From contig NZ_BSKJ01000010.1 in NCBI RefSeq assembly GCF_030159595.1, positions 124,001 to 188,000 on the forward strand: 64,000 nt of DNA. Reading direction: 5' to 3'. Every line of letters begins with the position of its first letter. Position 1 is the stretch's first letter. The position numbers were made by a program, and so were the translations under genes. The notes beneath the pieces are model-generated. The model did not search any database, was not told where the DNA came from, and saw only the letters and a program-made list of their open reading frames with translations. The DNA comes from Pseudomonas putida. GTDB lineage: Bacteria > Pseudomonadota > Gammaproteobacteria > Pseudomonadales > Pseudomonadaceae. Below, in pieces: positions 60,070 to 64,000 of this stretch.

Positions 60070-61656
60070 TCAGCCGCGCATGATCTCAGGGGCCGCGCCT
60101 TGCGGCAACTGCGCCGCGCCCGGGCCTGTGGCCAGTGCCTCCAGGAACTGGGCGGCCGGCATGGGTTTGGCAAACAGGTAGCCCTGTTGGAAGTCCACCC
60201 CATGGCGGGCCAGGTAGTCGCGCTGGGTGTTCGTTTCCACACCTTCGGCCACGATGCCCAGGCCCAGTTTGGCCGACAGTTCGATGATGCTTTCCAGAAT
60301 GTGCACGGACAGTGCATCGCCGCCGATCATGGCAACGAAACTCTGGTCGATCTTCAGGTAGTCGACCTGGAACTGGCGCAAGTAGTTGAGGCTTGACTGG
60401 CCGGTGCCGAAGTCGTCGAGGGCAATCATCACGCCCATGGCGTGCAGCTTCTCGAACAGCTCCAGGGTGACAGGGGTGGGCTCGATCAGTTTGCGCTCGG
60501 TCAGTTCCAGGGTCAGCACCACCCGGCCGGGCGCAAAGTGCTGCAGGAAGGTGCGGCAGTCGTCCAGCAGGCTGAGATCGCGGCAATGATCAGCGGTGAT
60601 GTTGACACCGATATGGAAACCGTCTTCCAGCAGCCCGGCATAGGGCGCCAGGCTTTGCGCGGTATGCATCATCAGCGCCCGGGTCATGGCGACGATCTGC
60701 CCGCTGTGCTCGGCATAAGGGATGAACAGGTCGGGCCTTACCAGGCCCTCGCGCGGGTGGTTCCAGCGCATCAGCACTTCGGCACCGGCCCAGCGGTAGT
60801 CGCCCTTGCGCACCACTGGCTGGAAATACGGCAGAAACTCGTCGGCCTGCAGCGCCCGATCCAGCTCGGCGCGGGGGGAGGTGGCCCGGCGAATCTGCCA
60901 GCGGGATACTAGCCCCGCCACGGCGCCCAGAACCAGCAACAAGCTGATCAGGGCAGGGTAGTGGCTGCGTAACAGCTGGCCCTGTTTGCCGGTGCTGTAG
61001 CCGCCCTGCACGCTGAACGGGTAACGGGTCGAGCCCATCAGTACGTTGGCGCTGGCGGCGGCAGGTGGTACGCCTTTGTGGACGACACCGTCCTTGCCCA
61101 TCCAGGCATCGCCCACGCGGATGTGCAAGTCTTCATCGGGGCCGATCAGGCGCAGTGCGGTCAGTAGGTGGTCGCCATCGACCGTGGTGATTGCACCGTT
61201 GTCGCCATCGTTGGCACGGTACACCAGCAACGGATGCCCTGGGGTGACCGAGTTGCCGTCCATCAGCCACAGCTTGCCATCGGTATAGTCGCTGGCGTTG
61301 ACCGGCTCGTCGAATTCGCCGAACAGCGAGGTGCAGTAAAGGTTGTTGTGCCTGAACAGGTTGGTCGAGCGCACGAAGGCATTGCGGGTAACCTGGGCGC
61401 GCAGCGTAAGCTGGGCCTGGTCGCAGGGGCTTGCAGCCAAGGGCAGCAATGCATTGGCAGCACTGGACAAGTTGTCGAGGATGCGCTCGACATGCTCCAC
61501 CGCCTGGCGGGTGGTGGCCTGGCTGCTGGCCTGCATCTCGCGTTCAACCTGCCAATTCATGATGGCAAGGCCGCACACCACCGGCAGCACACCGACGCCC
61601 CAGGGCAACAGCGTACGCCAGCTGAACGCGGCGCGGCGTTTTACGGAAAGGGGCAT
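60070..61656 (-). CDS. CSS-motif EAL c-di-GMP phosphodiesterase
   Basis: 528 residues: TM1 about 15-35, a periplasmic CSS domain with cysteines C78 (SPCDQ) and C108 (LYCTS), TM2 about 235-252, and an EAL domain. The EAL signature is E293-V-L, and the catalytic DDFGTGQSSLNYL and the downstream LKIDQSFV are intact, so it should hydrolyse c-di-GMP. In E. coli PdeC-type enzymes the two cysteines sense periplasmic redox state through DsbA/DsbB. A stand-alone CSS domain protein lies 1.4 kb away beyond hpd. Confidence 0.9.
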   Translation of the reverse strand: MPLSVKRRAAFSWRTLLPWGVGVLPVVCGLAIMNWQVEREMQASSQATTRQAVEHVERILDNLSSAANALLPLAASPCDQAQLTLRAQVTRNAFVRSTNLFRHNNLYCTSLFGEFDEPVNASDYTDGKLWLMDGNSVTPGHPLLVYRANDGDNGAITTVDGDHLLTALRLIGPDEDLHIRVGDAWMGKDGVVHKGVPPAAASANVLMGSTRYPFSVQGGYSTGKQGQLLRSHYPALISLLLVLGAVAGLVSRWQIRRATSPRAELDRALQADEFLPYFQPVVRKGDYRWAGAEVLMRWNHPREGLVRPDLFIPYAEHSGQIVAMTRALMMHTAQSLAPYAGLLEDGFHIGVNITADHCRDLSLLDDCRTFLQHFAPGRVVLTLELTERKLIEPTPVTLELFEKLHAMGVMIALDDFGTGQSSLNYLRQFQVDYLKIDQSFVAMIGGDALSVHILESIIELSAKLGLGIVAEGVETNTQRDYLARHGVDFQQGYLFAKPMPAAQFLEALATGPGAAQLPQGAAPEIMRG

Positions 61657-61955
61657 GCGGACCTGGCTACGATGAGAGATAACGAGAGGATAGCCGTTTG
61701 TCGGCGCTCACGACCAACAAAAACGCGACAAACCATTTTACGCAATGTAGAATCCATTTACGAATACAACAATAAGGTCCTTCAACTCCGGAGGATCAAA
61801 CCCGCCGAGAATGGGTCCATATGACATACCATGGGTTCAAACTGATCATAGGTGACTTCCTCGCCCGCAGCGTGCGGGGTATCCCGTGCTCACCGCCGTT
61901 TCTGTTCCGCATCCCACGCATTCAATAATTTTTCGCTGCAGATGAGGACACGAAC
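61657..61955. other. Intergenic region upstream of hpd
   Basis: 299 bp between divergent genes. It contains AT-rich TTTTACGCAATG and TTTACGAATACAAC segments, and a stretch with CTCCGGAGG, but no clear regulator box or terminator was recognised. GAGGA precedes the hpd start by 10 bp. Confidence 0.5.
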
Positions 61956-63032
61956 ATGGCTGATATCTTCGACAATCCAATGGGCCTGATGGGCTTCGAA
62001 TTCATTGAACTGGCTTCGCCGACCCCTGGCGTACTCGAGCCGGTCTTCCAGATCCTGGGCTTCACCAAGGTGGCCACCCACCGCTCGAAGGATGTGCACC
62101 TGTATCGCCAGGGTGGTATCAACCTGATCCTGAACAACGAACCCAAGAGCGTCGCCTCGTACTTCGCTGCCGAACATGGCCCGTCGGTATGTGGCATGGC
62201 GTTCCGCGTGCGCAATGCCCATGAGGCCTATGCCCGTGCCCTGGAACTGGGTGCCCAGCCGGTGGAAATCGAAACCGGCCCGATGGAGCTGCGCCTGCCG
62301 GCCATCAAAGGCATTGGTGGTGCACCGCTGTACCTGATCGACCGTTACGAGGAAGGCAGCTCGATCTACGACATCGACTTCAATTTCATCGAAGGCGTGG
62401 ACCGCAACCCGGTGGGGGCCGGCCTGAAAATCATCGACCACCTCACCCACAACGTGTACCGCGGGCGCATGGCCTATTGGGCTGGCTTCTACGAGAAGCT
62501 GTTCAACTTCCGTGAAATCCGCTACTTCGACATCAAGGGCGAATACACCGGTCTGACCTCCAAGGCGATGACTGCGCCTGATGGCATGATCCGCATTCCG
62601 CTCAACGAAGAGTCGTCCAAGGGTGCCGGGCAGATCGAAGAGTTCCTGATGCAGTTCAACGGTGAAGGTATCCAGCATGTAGCCTTCCTGACCGATGACC
62701 TGCTCAAGACCTGGGATGCCCTGAAAGGCTTCGGCATGCGCTTCATGACGGCGCCACCTCAGACCTACTACGAGATGCTCGAAGAGCGACTGCCTGGCCA
62801 CGGCGAGCCGGTCGATCAACTGCAAGCGCGTGGCATCCTGCTCGATGGCGCCTCGCAACCTGAAGACAAGCGCCTGCTGCTGCAGATCTTCTCGGAAACC
62901 CTGCTTGGCCCGGTGTTCTTCGAGTTCATCCAGCGCAAGGGTGACGATGGCTTTGGTGAAGGCAACTTCAAGGCGTTGTTCGAATCCATCGAACGGGACC
63001 AGGTGCGTCGTGGTGTGCTGAGCACCGACTGA
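61956..63032 (+). CDS. hpd: 4-Hydroxyphenylpyruvate dioxygenase
   Basis: 358 residues, full length. The 2-His-1-carboxylate iron ligands are H162 (DHLTHNV), H241 (GIQHVAF) and E323 (FFEFIQRKG), the expected positions for the Pseudomonas enzyme. It converts 4-hydroxyphenylpyruvate to homogentisate in tyrosine and phenylalanine breakdown. No other tyrosine catabolic gene is adjacent, so it is monocistronic. A GC hairpin (63043-63078) lies at its end. Confidence 0.97.
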   Translation: MADIFDNPMGLMGFEFIELASPTPGVLEPVFQILGFTKVATHRSKDVHLYRQGGINLILNNEPKSVASYFAAEHGPSVCGMAFRVRNAHEAYARALELGAQPVEIETGPMELRLPAIKGIGGAPLYLIDRYEEGSSIYDIDFNFIEGVDRNPVGAGLKIIDHLTHNVYRGRMAYWAGFYEKLFNFREIRYFDIKGEYTGLTSKAMTAPDGMIRIPLNEESSKGAGQIEEFLMQFNGEGIQHVAFLTDDLLKTWDALKGFGMRFMTAPPQTYYEMLEERLPGHGEPVDQLQARGILLDGASQPEDKRLLLQIFSETLLGPVFFEFIQRKGDDGFGEGNFKALFESIERDQVRRGVLSTD

Positions 63033-63042
63033 TCCCGCTTGA

Positions 63043-63078
63043 GGGGCGCCGCCATCATGCATGCTTGGCGGCCGCCCC
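63043..63078. terminator. GC-rich hairpin between hpd and the CSS gene
   Basis: GGGGCGCCGCC (63043-63053) pairs with GGCGGCCGCCCC (63067-63078) with one bulged base. It spans the hpd 3' region and the last codons of the convergent gene. It lacks a T tract on either side. Confidence 0.35.
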
Positions 63079-63861
63079 GCGCCTGTGGGCTCGTGCCCTG
63101 TACAAGCCCAGATATACCATCGAGCCGGTCAGGATCCCTACCAGCATTAACGAGGGAAAGATCTGCAGCATCGACTGGCGGATTTCCAGTGCGGTGAAAC
63201 CGACGGCGTAACCACCTTTTACCCTGTACCCATACTTGTCCGACAGTGCGCTTGCAAAAAACTCGGACTGCGAGGGGCGCTGAGCGTCACGGCTATCGCC
63301 TTGGCTCCAGATGTATCGGTCGTCGAACTCCACCAGCAGCGTCAACCCATCCTGGAAACCGTCGAGTTCGTTGCGTAGCTGCACGGCATAGGCGGTCACG
63401 ATCACGCCGCCGTTCTTACCCTGCAAGTAATAGTTGACCAACAGCTTGCGGCGCTTGTCGGGTTGTCCGTAGGACAGTTCGACCTGCTGGCCGGACAAGG
63501 CAAAGGACGTTAAGTGTTCCAGGGAATCTGAAGTACTGCTGCAGTAGGCCTCATTGCCCTCGACCAAGGTCAGCGACCTGAGCATGGAGCGGCTCACAAC
63601 CTGGTCCTGTAAAGCGTCTTTGACATTTTCGCAGGGTTTGCCTGCAAGCGGCATGGCGCGTTGGGCAGCCTCATGGATTCGGTTCAGCGCCTGATCGACA
63701 CTGAAAACCGCTTCCTGCACCGAGATGTTTGCGTTTTCCGCGAGTTTCATTTCCAGTTGAACAACCATTACCAGCAAACCGGAAATCACAGGCACGAGGC
63801 ATACCGTGCAGAGCAGCAGCAGCTCTCGCAGGCGGTGTCCTGCGTTCAGGATTTTCAACAT
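63055..63861 (-). CDS. Stand-alone CSS redox-sensor domain protein (no EAL)
   Basis: 268 residues: TM1 about 14-34, a periplasmic CSS domain with C77 (GKPCENV) and C107 (AYCSST, giving the CSS motif), TM2 about 240-258, and a basic tail of about ten residues. It resembles the N-terminal half of the nearby CSS-EAL protein, including the position of the two cysteines, but the EAL domain is missing. Start 63861 is the in-frame Met just before LKILNAG. It could regulate a full-length partner by dimerisation, or be a remnant of a fused gene. Confidence 0.8.
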   Translation of the reverse strand: MLKILNAGHRLRELLLLCTVCLVPVISGLLVMVVQLEMKLAENANISVQEAVFSVDQALNRIHEAAQRAMPLAGKPCENVKDALQDQVVSRSMLRSLTLVEGNEAYCSSTSDSLEHLTSFALSGQQVELSYGQPDKRRKLLVNYYLQGKNGGVIVTAYAVQLRNELDGFQDGLTLLVEFDDRYIWSQGDSRDAQRPSQSEFFASALSDKYGYRVKGGYAVGFTALEIRQSMLQIFPSLMLVGILTGSMVYLGLYRARAHRRGAAAKHA

Positions 63862-64000
63862 AGGGCAATCGCTCTCCGGGCCGAAGCTGTTCGGGGTGAA
63901 CAACTGAACCCTGAGCCTATGCACTCAATGACCGGTCGGCTGTAGTCCTTGTGCAATGCGCAGCAGAGGAAAACCACAAGGCTCATGTGAGGCTTTAGCT

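Noticed and set aside
61740..61780. PhhR/TyrR-type operator upstream of hpd
   Set aside because: TTTACG-containing segments are suggestive, but the TGTAAA-N6-TTTACA palindrome is not present.

Overview
The window looks like a chromosomal segment of a Pseudomonas of the P. putida group. It has high GC and dense overlapping gene starts. Two Pseudomonas-type REP/REPIN repeat classes are scattered between (and twice inside) genes. The recognisable gene set is typical for the genus: hpd, the phenylethylamine quinohemoprotein amine dehydrogenase cluster, an RND efflux system, nfrBA and DUF6124. This assignment is an inference from gene content; no database was searched. No rRNA, tRNA, CRISPR array or transposase was seen.

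Left arm, 1-15.3 kb. A tightly coupled periplasmic redox/copper operon comes first: a YncE-like beta-propeller protein cut by the window edge, two SCO1/SenC proteins, a cytochrome c fused to an ABC-type solute-binding domain, and a SurA-N chaperone. After a palindrome-rich gap and an orphan receiver protein comes a 9-kb operon. It joins an MSHA/type II-like assembly machine (GspE-type ATPase, PilM/N/O/P-like proteins, secretin lipoprotein, three pseudopilins) to csgE-csgF-csgG, the curli export apparatus. No curlin subunit, GspF platform or prepilin peptidase is present. Two genes of this operon carry REPINs translated in frame.

15.3-17.3 kb. A DUF6124 gene lies behind an elaborately folded leader that can mask its ribosome binding site. 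Next is an AT-richer short RHS protein with a PARP-like C-terminus, probably recently acquired.

17.4-31 kb. A complete amine-oxidation cluster: a sigma-54 activator followed by the maturation genes qhpF (ABC exporter), qhpE (subtilisin-like protease) and qhpG (flavin monooxygenase). Then, on the minus strand, a porin and an aldehyde dehydrogenase behind an excellent sigma-54 promoter. Divergently come the structural genes qhpA, qhpD, qhpC and qhpB. Together they would take up a primary amine, oxidise it in the periplasm with a CTQ cofactor and convert the aldehyde to acid. A CoA ligase follows.

31-41 kb. mobA, a two-gene RND efflux operon without its outer-membrane channel, and a divergent response regulator/histidine kinase pair that probably controls it.

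40-47 kb. A diguanylate cyclase with a premature amber stop next to ybcH-like/nfrA/nfrB, a c-di-GMP-responsive exopolysaccharide synthesis and export system (the phage N4 receptor system of E. coli).

47-64 kb. A PACE efflux protein; a threonine dehydratase preceded by an isoleucine-codon attenuator; an uncharacterised protein; a VOC protein; a GapN-like dehydrogenase; an acetyltransferase and GT61 glycosyltransferase pair; an AraC regulator with a LysE exporter; a TerC/CorC membrane protein; RarD; a CSS-EAL phosphodiesterase; hpd; and a stand-alone CSS redox-sensor domain that lacks its EAL half.
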